Position numbers and translations under genes: made by a program | In this document: positions 15,951-24,713 of the stretch, piece by piece | Position numbering within the stretch: position 1 is the stretch's first letter | How the letters are laid out: each line of letters begins with the position of its first letter | Source of the DNA: Robiginitomaculum sp. | GTDB taxonomy: Bacteria; Pseudomonadota; Alphaproteobacteria; Caulobacterales; Maricaulaceae | DNA length: 32,805 nt | Direction: 5' to 3' | NCBI GenBank assembly: GCA_002733495.1 | Contig: NVVV01000004.1 | Location: 1-32,805 of the forward strand | Notes under the pieces: model-generated | What the model was told of the DNA's origin: nothing | Seen by the model: only the letters and a program-made list of their open reading frames with translations | Database searches by the model: none

Positions 15951-16529
15951 TCAGTCCGAAGACTGACCGCCGCCCGGCACCCAAAGGACATCAGCCGTGC
16001 CTTTATTATTGACCCAGCGCGCCGCGACGAACAAAAAGTCTGACAGGCGGTTAAGGTATATAAGCGCCGGAGCATTGATGCCCTCAACCTGTAAAAGCGC
16101 CACGGCGGATCGCTCTGCCCGGCGGCAAATGGCCCGCACCAGATGCAGGCGCGCCGCCGCCTCGCTGCCCCCCGGCAGCACAAAGCTGCGCAAGGCACTA
16201 AGGTCCGCATTATAATGATCAATCTGGCTTTCCAGCCAGTCTGCCTGCTCGGCATTGATACGCAAAACGGGCCTGTCGCCCTTATCATCACTGGCCGGAT
16301 TAGCCAGATCGGCCCCCAGATCAAAAAGATCGTTTTGAACGCGCAAGAGCGTGGTTTTTAACGCCCCGTCAGGCAGCACACAAATGGCAAGGCCCAGCGC
16401 GCTGTTGGTTTCATCCACATCCCCGTAGGCGGCCACGCGGACATCAGCTTTGCTGACCCGTGCACCGCCGACAAGGCCGGTTTGCCCGTCATCGCCGGTG
16501 CGGGTGTATATTTTATTGAGTTTGACCAA
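15951..16529 (-). CDS. corrinoid adenosyltransferase, PduO type
   Basis: PduO-type ATP:cob(I)alamin adenosyltransferases make adenosylcobalamin, the coenzyme of methylmalonyl-CoA mutase. The 192-residue protein starts VKLNKIYTRTGDDGQTGLVG, the ATP-binding signature. It has the conserved RRAERSAVAL helix and ends in LNRLSDFLFVAARWVN, as the family does. No ATG fits. The family N-terminus aligns with a TTG at 16529, four bases after the stop of the HIG1 gene, so translation is probably coupled. Position next to etfBA is recurrent in alphaproteobacteria. Confidence 0.93.
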   Translation of the reverse strand: MVKLNKIYTRTGDDGQTGLVGGARVSKADVRVAAYGDVDETNSALGLAICVLPDGALKTTLLRVQNDLFDLGADLANPASDDKGDRPVLRINAEQADWLESQIDHYNADLSALRSFVLPGGSEAAARLHLVRAICRRAERSAVALLQVEGINAPALIYLNRLSDFLFVAARWVNNKGTADVLWVPGGGQSSD

Positions 16530-16533
16530 AAGC

Positions 16534-16743
16534 TCAGCCGCCGCGCATTTTGTTTTTGAAATAAAAGCCAACAAGAATGGCCAGAATGGCAAAGGCCTGA
16601 ATGCCCACCCGCCAGCGCATGAGAATATTGCTTTTGGCCTTGGCCTCGGCCCCGCCTTTGGCCATGGTTATGACCCCATAAATCAGCACCAGCACCACTG
16701 AAATTACGGCAATTGCGATTATAATATTTATGGCCATCAACAT
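16534..16743 (-). CDS. HIG1-domain twin-transmembrane protein
   Basis: This 69-residue inner-membrane protein has two helices: about residues 4-25 (INIIIAIAVISVVLVLIYGV) and about 44-60. Between them is the HIG1-type loop with SNILMRWRVGIQAFAIL. Mitochondrial HIG1 proteins associate with respiratory complexes; bacterial homologues are often annotated as twin transmembrane proteins. The ATG at 16743 has AGGA 9 nt upstream, and that AGGA touches the stop codon of the Rieske gene. An ATG at 16737 is also possible. It lies directly before the adenosyltransferase gene, as in other alphaproteobacteria. Confidence 0.85.
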   Translation of the reverse strand: MLMAINIIIAIAVISVVLVLIYGVITMAKGGAEAKAKSNILMRWRVGIQAFAILAILVGFYFKNKMRGG

Positions 16744-16754
16744 GAAATTTTGTC

Positions 16755-17804
16755 CTAGCTGCGCCAACGCAATGTGGCGGGTTTAACCGGGTTAACAAAG
16801 GCACGGCCCTTTGCGCGCGCCTCGGCCCATTCTTTTTTCAGTTTAAAATACCACATCGCCTGCACATCCGCATCATGGATCAGCATCAACCTGGGATCAT
16901 ATTTCAGCCCCTCTTGCTGGGCCTCAACCGCATCGCGATCCTGACCGGCAAAAGTGGTGATGGCATTGCGCAACAGGAAATTGGGAATGACGTTTAGCAA
17001 AGGATGATCCCAATAAAGCGCAATGGTAATTTTGGTATGCTCGTCATCCACCGGGGTCACCGCAGTAAAGCCCGTAACCTGACGCCCGCCAACCAGCACA
17101 TATTCGGTGCGCAGGCCCGGCAGCTCAAAACGAATTTCCGTTTGCGGCTTTGATCCCAGCAATTTGTACAAAAATGAATTGGACGACGGCACGTGCGGCA
17201 ACATGGAAAAGCCGCGCTCAAGGGGGCCAAACTTTTTCTCTTTATTGTGTATGGACTTGGCGGTACGCCACCACCATTGCCGGTGAATATAGGCAATATG
17301 CGCCGGGTCCATAAGGCCAATTATCGCATGATCCAGCGGGCAATCAAACATCATGGATACAGATAAGCCGGGCGTGCTGTCGCCCACATGATCAAGGCGC
17401 GGCGCTGCCATTAAAGGCGCGGCGGTTTCGTCTTGCGCAAAATAAATCCGGATCAGGCCTTGCGCCTCGTCCGCAGCAAAGCGGCGCGTGCGAATTTTGC
17501 CCCGCGTCATGGCTTCTTTTTGGTCTTCATTAAGCGAAGGAATGGCCGTGCATACCCCATCCACCCCAAAGCGCCAGCCATGATAGGCGCATTCAATTTG
17601 TGTTTGCCCATCCTCTGCCTCAATTTGCCGCCCGCGAGACAAGGGCATGGCCCGGTGCGGGCAAATATCGCGCAGGGCAAACACCTTGCCCGTATTGTCA
17701 CGGCCAATCAGCACCGGCTGGCCAGCGATTTGCACGTGAATGGGCGCGCCGGTTTTCACCTGCGTGGACAAAGCGCCAAAATACCAAAGATCGGTCAAAA
17801 ACAT
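16755..17804 (-). CDS. Rieske [2Fe-2S] non-heme iron oxygenase, alpha-subunit type
   Basis: The 349-residue protein has a Rieske domain with Cys48-x-His50 (ICPHRAMPL) and Cys72-x2-His75 (CAYHGWRFG). A catalytic domain follows whose iron ligands fit D-x2-H-x4-H (Asp166, His169, His174 in MDPAHIAYIH). Such enzymes hydroxylate or demethylate aromatic and other substrates using a separate reductase. No reductase or ferredoxin gene is nearby, so the partner must be elsewhere. It lacks an obvious membrane tail. The substrate cannot be predicted. It is first in the run Rieske-HIG1-adenosyltransferase and divergent from the PON-like gene. Confidence 0.92.
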   Translation of the reverse strand: MFLTDLWYFGALSTQVKTGAPIHVQIAGQPVLIGRDNTGKVFALRDICPHRAMPLSRGRQIEAEDGQTQIECAYHGWRFGVDGVCTAIPSLNEDQKEAMTRGKIRTRRFAADEAQGLIRIYFAQDETAAPLMAAPRLDHVGDSTPGLSVSMMFDCPLDHAIIGLMDPAHIAYIHRQWWWRTAKSIHNKEKKFGPLERGFSMLPHVPSSNSFLYKLLGSKPQTEIRFELPGLRTEYVLVGGRQVTGFTAVTPVDDEHTKITIALYWDHPLLNVIPNFLLRNAITTFAGQDRDAVEAQQEGLKYDPRLMLIHDADVQAMWYFKLKKEWAEARAKGRAFVNPVKPATLRWRS

Positions 17805-17920
17805 GCCGCCCTTCTAGCGCGCGCCGCCAATAAAGAAAAGCAAAGAGCGTGCAAAGCTTGCAATACCCTGCCTTTCGCGCTAGCCGCATGGCGTAACGTC
17901 CAGTTTTGGGGATTAAGATC

Positions 17921-19015
17921 ATGTCGAAAAACCGCCTTAGCCTCGTGGGGTTTGCGCTCTTTTTGCTCATTGGTGCGTCAGCATTTTGGTGGACCACCAT
18001 GAAATGGACCGGCGAGCTGAACAGTTTACGCCCGCATTTTGACGGACAATGCGAAAGCGTTGAAGGCATTGTTGGCGCGGAAGACATTGTCATCGATCAT
18101 GAAAAGACACTGGCCTATATCTCCAGCCATGATCGGCGCAATCGTGAAACCCGCGGGGCCATCTGGGTGATGCCGCTGGGCGCGCCGCAAGAGGCCCGAA
18201 AAATGGACATGACCGGCTATAATGCCGATCTCTTTTCGCCCCACGGCATTGATTTGTGGGTTGGTGAAGATGGTTCCCGTCGCCTGTTTGTGATCGAACA
18301 TGGTGATTGGTCACAAAGCCGTATTATTATTTTTCGCATAGAGGACGGCACACTAGTGTTTGACCATGCGGTCACAGATCCGCTGATCAAGCGGCCCAAT
18401 GACGTTGCCGCCGCCGGTAAAGACGCCTTTTATACCAGCAATGATCTGGGCACACCCTACGGTGGCAAGGGCGAATTTCTCGAAGTTCTGTTTCGCCAGC
18501 AAAAAGGTAATCTGATTTATTTTGATGGCCAGAAAGCCCGTATTGCCGCTGACAAGATCGGTTATGCCAATGGGGTAAAGCTTAGCCATGATGGCAAAAC
18601 GCTCTACCTTGGGGCCATAATTGATCAATCGGTTCGCCTTTATGATCGCGACCTTAACACCGGGGCCTTGCGCCTGCGTGATGAAATTCCGCTTTATACC
18701 GGCGTTGATAATATCGATGTGGATGAGGACGGCGTTTTATGGGTTGGGGCGCATCCAAAGCTGTTGACGTTTTCCAAACACGCCAAGGACGCCGCCGTCC
18801 GTAGCCCCTCGCAAATCCTGCGTATTGATCCAAAGGTCAAAAGCATCAAAGAGGCCTATCTATCGCTTGGCGATCCGCTTTCCGGGGCCTCAGTCGGCGC
18901 ACATCATAACGGCACACTGGTTATGGGCGGGGTGTTTGACCCGCGCGTGCTGGTCTGTCGCCTAGGGTCTGAACTCAATGATGTTCCGCCCCTAAAACCA
19001 ACCCCTTCAGAATAA
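17921..19015 (+). CDS. membrane-anchored paraoxonase/arylesterase (PON)-like hydrolase
   Basis: The 364-residue protein starts with an uncleaved-looking hydrophobic anchor (about residues 5-26) and then a six-bladed propeller matching vertebrate paraoxonases. I can place the PON1 catalytic-calcium ligands by motif: Glu54 (GAEDI), Asn160 (RPND), Asn217 (YANG), Asp263 and Asn264 (VDNI). The structural-calcium aspartates Asp55 and Asp161 and the histidine pair His108 (SPHGI) and His127 (IEHGDW) are also present. Cys44 and Cys346 match the PON1 disulfide cysteines. PON enzymes hydrolyse lactones and aryl esters, so a periplasmic lactonase is the best guess. The ATG at 17921 has GGGGA upstream. 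Substrate is unknown. Confidence 0.85.
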   Translation: MSKNRLSLVGFALFLLIGASAFWWTTMKWTGELNSLRPHFDGQCESVEGIVGAEDIVIDHEKTLAYISSHDRRNRETRGAIWVMPLGAPQEARKMDMTGYNADLFSPHGIDLWVGEDGSRRLFVIEHGDWSQSRIIIFRIEDGTLVFDHAVTDPLIKRPNDVAAAGKDAFYTSNDLGTPYGGKGEFLEVLFRQQKGNLIYFDGQKARIAADKIGYANGVKLSHDGKTLYLGAIIDQSVRLYDRDLNTGALRLRDEIPLYTGVDNIDVDEDGVLWVGAHPKLLTFSKHAKDAAVRSPSQILRIDPKVKSIKEAYLSLGDPLSGASVGAHHNGTLVMGGVFDPRVLVCRLGSELNDVPPLKPTPSE

Positions 19016-19033
19016 AGTTTCAAGGAAATGATT

Positions 19034-20032
19034 ATGGCCAATACGGCAAAATACGATGTTTTGGGTCTGGGCAATGCCATTGTGGATGTCATCGCCCCTG
19101 TTGAAGACGCCTTTTTGACACAGCAAGACATCACCAAAGCCTCAATGACGTTGATCGATGAGGCGCGCGCCACCGCGCTTTATCAGGCGTTTCCGTCCGC
19201 CAGCGAAACCTCTGGCGGGTCTGCGGCGAACACCATTGCCGGCATTGCCGGTCTTGGGGCCAATACCGCCTATTGCGGCAAGGTCGCCGACGATACGCTG
19301 GGGGAAACCTTTTCCCATGATTTGCGGGCCACGGGCGCTGACTTTAACACCGTGCCCTTGTGCAATGGCCCTGCAACGGCGCGCTGTCTGATCGCCGTAA
19401 CACCAGACGCCCAGCGTTCCATGTCCACTTATCTTGGGGCATCGTCGCTTTTTGGTGTTGATGATCTGGACGAAAACGCCATCAAAAATGCCGCCATTAC
19501 CTATATGGAAGGCTATCTTTTTGACCGTGACGAAGCCAAGGCTGCTTTTATTCATGCCGCAGAAATTGCCGCCGCTGCCGGGCGCAAAACCGCATTAACC
19601 CTGTCGGATCTTTTTTGCGTGGACCGGCATAGATCGTCCTTTTTGCACCTGGTACGTGGCCATATTGATATCCTGTTCGCCAATGAGGCCGAACTATTAT
19701 CCCTTTATGAAACAACGAACTTTGAGGACGCCTTGGCAAATGTGCGCAAGGATTGCCGCTTTGCTGCCATTACACGTAGCGAAAAAGGCTCCGTTCTAAT
19801 TGACGAAAACGATATGGTTGAAGTCAAGGCCGAGCCGGTTGAACGGGTGGTTGATACCACAGGGGCCGGCGATCTTTATGCCGCCGGTGTGCTTTATGGC
19901 CTGTCCCGCGATCTGCCTTTACCTGTTTGCGGGCGTTTTGGCTCGCTCGTGGCTGCTGAGATTATCTCTCATTACGGGGCACGGCCTCACGGCGACCTGA
20001 AACAGCTTTGCAATATTCCCGCAGACGGTTAA
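19034..20032 (+). CDS. adenosine kinase-like PfkB-family sugar kinase
   Basis: The 332-residue protein is a ribokinase-fold kinase. It has the N-terminal substrate signature YDVLGLGNAIVDVIAPV, the GGSAANTIAGIAGLG segment and the PfkB C-terminal signature DTTGAGDLYAAGVLYG with the catalytic aspartate. Close relatives in alphaproteobacteria are called adenosine kinase, which phosphorylates adenosine to AMP, but other nucleosides or sugars are possible. I use the ATG at 19034 because AAGGA lies 7 nt upstream; the ATG at 19028 is only 1 nt from it. It is 18 bp after the PON-like gene and may share its transcript. Confidence 0.85.
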   Translation: MANTAKYDVLGLGNAIVDVIAPVEDAFLTQQDITKASMTLIDEARATALYQAFPSASETSGGSAANTIAGIAGLGANTAYCGKVADDTLGETFSHDLRATGADFNTVPLCNGPATARCLIAVTPDAQRSMSTYLGASSLFGVDDLDENAIKNAAITYMEGYLFDRDEAKAAFIHAAEIAAAAGRKTALTLSDLFCVDRHRSSFLHLVRGHIDILFANEAELLSLYETTNFEDALANVRKDCRFAAITRSEKGSVLIDENDMVEVKAEPVERVVDTTGAGDLYAAGVLYGLSRDLPLPVCGRFGSLVAAEIISHYGARPHGDLKQLCNIPADG

Positions 20033-20109
20033 CGCCCCGGAAACAGCTTTGTTGGTAAGAAATTAGGGTTAAGGTCGCCTTGCGGCCATCACCAACCCGA
20101 GGCCGTTTC

Positions 20110-22197
20110 GTGAATCTCGTTCACCGCATGCATTCCAGTTTGGCTTTCAAGGCCTTTTTGCTGATCGGCATGGCTGCGCTTGTTGCGTCCTTTGTTGTGG
20201 TGTTTCTCAGCGCGCGGCTGGAGCAAAGTGACCGTCAGGCTTACGCACAAGCGCAAGGGCTGGCCCTGGCCAATGCCAGCGCCGCCGCTTTAACCCCGGC
20301 GCTATTTTCCAATGATAGCGATGTTGTCGAACAAACCCTAAAACGCCTGTCTGACCAAAATGGCGTCCTGCGCCTGCGGGTCATGGACCCAACGGGCTTG
20401 GTTATCTTTCCGGCGAATCGCCGGAACACCGCAGACCGGGGCACAGACTTTTCCCGGGCCATTCATGCGGGGAAAACCAGTATAAGGGTTGAAAACAACA
20501 CTTTATACAGTGCCGTGCCCCTTTTTGAAAATGGTCGCCTGCGCGCTGTTGTTGGCCACTCTTATGATTTATCCCTGAACCAGGCCGGGTTCTGGGCGTT
20601 GGTGGTCAGAAACATCTGGCGAGGCCTTATTTTACTGGGTGTTGCCGTCCCGGCAGGCCTGTTGGTGTTTATTCGCCTGCTTTCCCCCCTTGGCGCGTTG
20701 AACAAAGCGGCAGAACAGGCGGCCGCCGGGGATTTAAGCGTGCGTCTGGACGTTACGCGCTGCGACGAGCTGGGTCGGTTGTCTTCAAATTTTAACACCA
20801 TGCTGGATCGTCTGAAATCTAATTTCGACCGGACCCGCTGGCTGGCCTATGGGGATAGCCTGACCCGGCTTTCCAACAAAACTGCTTTTAACGAGCGTTT
20901 GCGAAAGTTGGTGCGACTGGAACGGCCACCCGGTGCGCTTTTGCTGATCGATCTGGACGGCTTCAAGCGCTTTAATGACGCCTATGGTCAGGATGAGGGC
21001 GACCGTATTTTAACCATCATCGCCCAACGCCTGCGCAAGATCATCAATGCCCATGCGCCCAAATTCGCGGCGGCGTCAGGCAATATCCGCCCACTTTTAT
21101 CCCGTTTGTCGGGCAATGAGTTTGCCATGCTGATCCCCGGTGCCCGCTCGGCCCCAGAAATACAAAATCTGGCCAATGCTATTTTAACAGACATTGCCGC
21201 CCCCATTGATCTTTCCGGCCACAGTGCAAGCCTGTCGGCACGGATCGGTATTGCCCTTTATCCCCATGATGCGGGGGATGCGCGCAATCTTCTGACCAGT
21301 GTTAATTTTGCCATTGATGAAGCCAAAAAGAATGGCGGCGGCACTTGGTGCTTTTTCGAGCCGTCCATGTCGCAAAAAGCCATTCGCCGCATGACCCTGC
21401 ATAATGAGTTGCGCCAGGCGATGCGGGAAAACGAATTTATCGTGCATTACCAACCTAAAATTGACGTCCGTGAAGGCACCATTGCTGGCTGCGAAGCCCT
21501 AGTGCGCTGGCAACAATCCTCTGGCAAGCTGGTCGGCCCGGGGGATTTCATCGAGGCGGCAGAAGAATCCGGACTGATCTGTGAAATCGGCGATTTTGTA
21601 TTGGAAGAATCCTGTCTGGCAGCGGCGCGCTGGGCCAAAGAGGGTTATGATTGCGGTGTAGCGGTGAATGTGTCAGCCCTGCAGTTTGCCAGCAATGACT
21701 TTACGCAAGTGGTTTTTCGGGCGCTGGACAAAGCCGGTTTGCCGCCCTCCAAGCTGGAGCTGGAACTAACCGAAAGCGTGGCCATGACCAATCCTGAGCG
21801 CATGCTGGAACAAATCGGCCCGTTGCGGGAAAAAGGTGTGCGTTTTGCTATTGATGATTTTGGCACCGGCCATTCCAGTCTGGCCTATCTAACGCGCCTG
21901 CCCTTTGATGTGTTCAAGATTGACAAGTCCTTTGTACAATCCATGACCGAGGACAAGCACGCCCGCGTGATTGTCCAAACCGTTCTGGCCATGGCCGAAA
22001 GCCTGGGCTATCGCACGGTGGCTGAGGGTGTGGAAACCCGCGAGCACTTTGCCTTTTTACAATTGCATTGTTGTGATTATGTGCAGGGTTATTATTTTGC
22101 CAAGCCCATGTTTGAGGCCGATCTGGTCAGCATGCTGGCCGCAGAAAAGGCTAGTCTGGCCCGTGATGATATTGAGGCCTTTGCCAAGGCCGTTTAG
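20110..22197 (+). CDS. membrane GGDEF/EAL protein, likely c-di-GMP phosphodiesterase
   Basis: From a GTG at 20110 (GAGG 7 nt upstream) the protein is 695 residues. It has a membrane helix (about 14-34), a periplasmic sensor region, a second helix (about 172-192) and a HAMP linker (about 190-245). A GGDEF domain follows (about 247-425), then an EAL domain (about 430-690). The GGDEF signature reads SGNEF (334-338), with Asn in place of the metal-binding Asp, and no RxxD inhibitory site precedes it. Cyclase activity is therefore doubtful. The EAL domain keeps Gln448, Glu462 (EALVRW), Asn520, Asp582-Asp583 (DDFGTG), Lys605 and Glu639. I infer a c-di-GMP phosphodiesterase. An ATG at 20128 is an alternative start. 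Confidence 0.9.
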   Translation: MNLVHRMHSSLAFKAFLLIGMAALVASFVVVFLSARLEQSDRQAYAQAQGLALANASAAALTPALFSNDSDVVEQTLKRLSDQNGVLRLRVMDPTGLVIFPANRRNTADRGTDFSRAIHAGKTSIRVENNTLYSAVPLFENGRLRAVVGHSYDLSLNQAGFWALVVRNIWRGLILLGVAVPAGLLVFIRLLSPLGALNKAAEQAAAGDLSVRLDVTRCDELGRLSSNFNTMLDRLKSNFDRTRWLAYGDSLTRLSNKTAFNERLRKLVRLERPPGALLLIDLDGFKRFNDAYGQDEGDRILTIIAQRLRKIINAHAPKFAAASGNIRPLLSRLSGNEFAMLIPGARSAPEIQNLANAILTDIAAPIDLSGHSASLSARIGIALYPHDAGDARNLLTSVNFAIDEAKKNGGGTWCFFEPSMSQKAIRRMTLHNELRQAMRENEFIVHYQPKIDVREGTIAGCEALVRWQQSSGKLVGPGDFIEAAEESGLICEIGDFVLEESCLAAARWAKEGYDCGVAVNVSALQFASNDFTQVVFRALDKAGLPPSKLELELTESVAMTNPERMLEQIGPLREKGVRFAIDDFGTGHSSLAYLTRLPFDVFKIDKSFVQSMTEDKHARVIVQTVLAMAESLGYRTVAEGVETREHFAFLQLHCCDYVQGYYFAKPMFEADLVSMLAAEKASLARDDIEAFAKAV

Positions 22198-22228
22198 AGA
22201 TTACAATCTGTCCAGATGATAATTTACT

Positions 22229-22257
22229 CTTGAACCTTTGCCCCCAAAGGGCCACAT
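22229..22257 (+). promoter_or_regulatory. possible heat-shock promoter and stem-loop upstream of hslV
   Basis: CTTGAA (22229-22234) is a perfect sigma-32 -35 core. A partial -10 match (CCACAT) follows 17 nt later. Between them, CCTTTG-CCCC-CAAAGG (22235-22250) forms a perfect 6-bp hairpin with a four-base loop. hslVU is a heat-shock operon in many bacteria. The -10 is weak, and the hairpin could instead belong to the mRNA leader of an upstream promoter. Confidence 0.33.
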
Positions 22258-22286
22258 GGAGCACACGCTTTCATCAGGAGCTTTTT

Positions 22287-22856
22287 GTGAACACTCGTGC
22301 AGAAATCAGAGATTTCCCCGGCTGGCGCGGCACCACCATATTGGCGGTCCGCAAAAACGGAAAAACCGTCATTGCTGGCGATGGACAGGTTTCCATCGGC
22401 CCAACCATTATGAAGGGCAATGCACAAAAGGTGCGCCCCTTGGGGACTTCGGGCGTGGTCGCTGGCTTTGCCGGCTCTACCGCCGATGCCCTAGCTCTTT
22501 TTGAGCGCCTTGAAGCCAAGCTGGAACAATACCCCACACAATTGGCCCGCGCCTGTGTGGAACTGGCCAAGGATTGGCGCACAGACAGGTTTTTACGCCG
22601 CCTTGAGGCCATGCTGATTGTTGCCGATGCAAACTCTTTCTATGTGCTGACCGGAGCTGGTGATGTGCTGGAGCCGGAAAATGATCTGGCAGCCATTGGC
22701 TCTGGTGGAAACTATGCCCTCTCTGCTGCGCATGCGCTTTATGGCTATGAGGATGACGCCGAAGTCATTGCCCGGCGCGCCATGGATATTGCCGCCGACA
22801 TTTGCGTATATACCAACCGAAATCTGACCGTCGAAATACTGACTAGGATTGATTAA
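22287..22856 (+). CDS. hslV: ATP-dependent protease subunit HslV
   Basis: HslV is the proteasome-like peptidase core of the HslUV protease. The 189-residue product has a short propeptide ending at Gly15, then the catalytic N-terminal threonine ([20 protein letters not shown]). [20 protein letters not shown] and a C-terminal YTNRNLTVE follow. The start is a GTG at 22287 with AGGAG 6 nt upstream; a reading from 22230 would add 19 unconserved residues. hslU begins 12 bp downstream. Confidence 0.97.
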   Translation: MNTRAEIRDFPGWRGTTILAVRKNGKTVIAGDGQVSIGPTIMKGNAQKVRPLGTSGVVAGFAGSTADALALFERLEAKLEQYPTQLARACVELAKDWRTDRFLRRLEAMLIVADANSFYVLTGAGDVLEPENDLAAIGSGGNYALSAAHALYGYEDDAEVIARRAMDIAADICVYTNRNLTVEILTRID

Positions 22857-22868
22857 TTCAGGACTCCC

Positions 22869-24173
22869 ATGACCGAGCATACACCCCGGCAAATCGTTGC
22901 CGAACTTGATCGCCATATTGTCGCCCAGAGCAATGCCAAGCGCGCTGTCGCCGTGGCGCTGCGTAATCGCTGGCGTCGTCGTCGCGTGCCTGATGATCTG
23001 AAAACAGAAATTACGCCCAAGAATATATTGATGATTGGCCCCACCGGGGTTGGCAAAACAGAGATTGCCCGCCGCCTGGCCAAGCTTGCCGGCGCGCCTT
23101 TTATCAAAATCGAAGCCACCAAGTTTACCGAAGTGGGCTATGTTGGCCGCGATGTGGAACAGATTATCCGCGACCTTGTGGAAATGGCGCTGATTTTGGT
23201 GCGCGAAGACAAACGAGGCCGCGTACGCGCCCGGGCTGAAGCGGCTGCCGAAGACCGGGTGCTGGACGCCCTTGTGGGGGCCAATGCCAGCGCCGCCACG
23301 CGAGAATCCTTTCGCGCCCGCCTGCGCGCCGGGGATATGGATGACAAGGAAATTGATCTGGAACTCCCAGACGCCGCCTCACCCTTTCAATCCCTTGAAA
23401 TCCCGGGCATGCAGGGCGGCATGGGTATGCTGGACCTTGGCGAAATGCTGGGCAAGGGCATGGGTGGGCGCACCAAAACCCGCACCTTGAAGGTTGTTGA
23501 TGCCTATGCACCACTGGTTGAGGATGAATGCGACCGTCTGCTGGATGAAACCCAAATAACCGCCGAAGCCATATCTGCGGTAGAAAATGACGGCATCGTC
23601 TTTTTGGATGAAATTGATAAAATTACCGCCCGTTCCGAGCGCCAGGGCGGCGATGTCTCTCGCGAGGGGGTACAGCGTGATCTGTTGCCGCTGATCGAGG
23701 GCACAACTGTCAGCACCAAACACGGCCCGGTAAAAACAGATCATATTTTGTTTATTGCTTCGGGGGCCTTTCATGTGGCCAAGCCCTCGGACATGCTGCC
23801 TGAGTTACAGGGCCGTTTGCCCATCCGCGTTGAGCTACGCGCCCTGACCCGTGATGATTTTCGCCGTATTCTGACCGAACCCGAAGCCTCGTTGATTTCA
23901 CAATATACGGCGCTTATGGCCACCGAAGGAGTGACGCTGGACTTTCAGGACAGCGCCATTGAAGCCATTGCCGATATTTCCGCTTCGGTGAATGCCAGTG
24001 TGGAAAACATTGGTGCGCGGCGCTTGCAAACGGTGATGGAAAAACTGCTCGAAGAGGTCAGTTTTGACGCTTCGGAAAAAAGCGGAGACACCATCCTGAT
24101 CGACAAGGATTATGTGATGACGCGGCTGGAATCCCTGTCGCAAAATACGGACCTGTCTAAATTTATTTTATAA
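22869..24173 (+). CDS. hslU: ATP-dependent protease ATPase subunit HslU
   Basis: HslU is the AAA+ unfoldase that feeds HslV. The 434-residue protein has Walker A (GPTGVGKTE, about residue 56), the [20 protein letters not shown] segment, a helical I-domain with a Gly/Met-rich loop, Walker B ([10 protein letters not shown]) and sensor regions. The C-terminal tail SKFIL inserts into HslV. Its stop overlaps the 3' end of the convergent smr gene by 6 bp. Confidence 0.98.
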   Translation: MTEHTPRQIVAELDRHIVAQSNAKRAVAVALRNRWRRRRVPDDLKTEITPKNILMIGPTGVGKTEIARRLAKLAGAPFIKIEATKFTEVGYVGRDVEQIIRDLVEMALILVREDKRGRVRARAEAAAEDRVLDALVGANASAATRESFRARLRAGDMDDKEIDLELPDAASPFQSLEIPGMQGGMGMLDLGEMLGKGMGGRTKTRTLKVVDAYAPLVEDECDRLLDETQITAEAISAVENDGIVFLDEIDKITARSERQGGDVSREGVQRDLLPLIEGTTVSTKHGPVKTDHILFIASGAFHVAKPSDMLPELQGRLPIRVELRALTRDDFRRILTEPEASLISQYTALMATEGVTLDFQDSAIEAIADISASVNASVENIGARRLQTVMEKLLEEVSFDASEKSGDTILIDKDYVMTRLESLSQNTDLSKFIL

Positions 24174-24713
24174 GCCCCTGTTTTTGCGCAAGAACACGTA
24201 CCAGGCCCCCTTGCCGCCATGGCGCGTGTGAGCCGGAGCATAGCCTGAAACCAGCGCCCGATACGGCGCTTCGCTGATCCAGTTTGGCAGGCCGGTGCGC
24301 AACACCCCTTCATCGCGCGCGCCGCGCCCGGTGATCACCAGAACGGAACGCATACGATCGGCGACACAATCTTCCAGACGGCGCAGTAAATACGCGCGGG
24401 CTTCGTCATAGCGCTTGCCGTGCAAATCTATACTGGCTTGCGCCTCGATCTGGCCACGGCGCACCTTTTTATGCACGGCCCTGTTTTCCGGCGGTGTGGG
24501 TGTGTTTTGCCGCAAGGGCACGGTGGCGAGTATAAGGGGCCGCGTTTTATAATCTCGGCGGGACTTTATCGTATTTTTCTGCGGCAGAACCATCGGCACA
24601 AAAATCTTGTGGTCGGGGCCTGACGACTTTCTATTGCCAAGCGGCGATATGGTGTCCTTTATGCGCTGCCAAAGCGCATTTTCCGGATCTGTGTCCTCTG
24701 CGTCGCCGCTCAC
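24168..24713 (-). CDS. Smr-domain protein
   Basis: The 181-residue protein has a polar, poorly conserved N-terminal half and a C-terminal Smr domain (about residues 95-178). That domain has the [12 protein letters not shown] signature, the [16 protein letters not shown] loop and [13 protein letters not shown]. Smr domains have nuclease or nucleic-acid-binding roles; the role of this stand-alone version is unknown. It starts at a GTG that overlaps the mltA stop (GTGA), so it is coupled to mltA. The tim44-mltA-smr order recurs in alphaproteobacteria. Confidence 0.9.
   Translation of the reverse strand: MSGDAEDTDPENALWQRIKDTISPLGNRKSSGPDHKIFVPMVLPQKNTIKSRRDYKTRPLILATVPLRQNTPTPPENRAVHKKVRRGQIEAQASIDLHGKRYDEARAYLLRRLEDCVADRMRSVLVITGRGARDEGVLRTGLPNWISEAPYRALVSGYAPAHTRHGGKGAWYVFLRKNRGL

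Noticed and set aside
22593-24143. Several long minus-strand frames opposite hslV and hslU
   Set aside because: hslVU motifs are complete on the plus strand; the antisense frames have no domain and only reflect codon bias.
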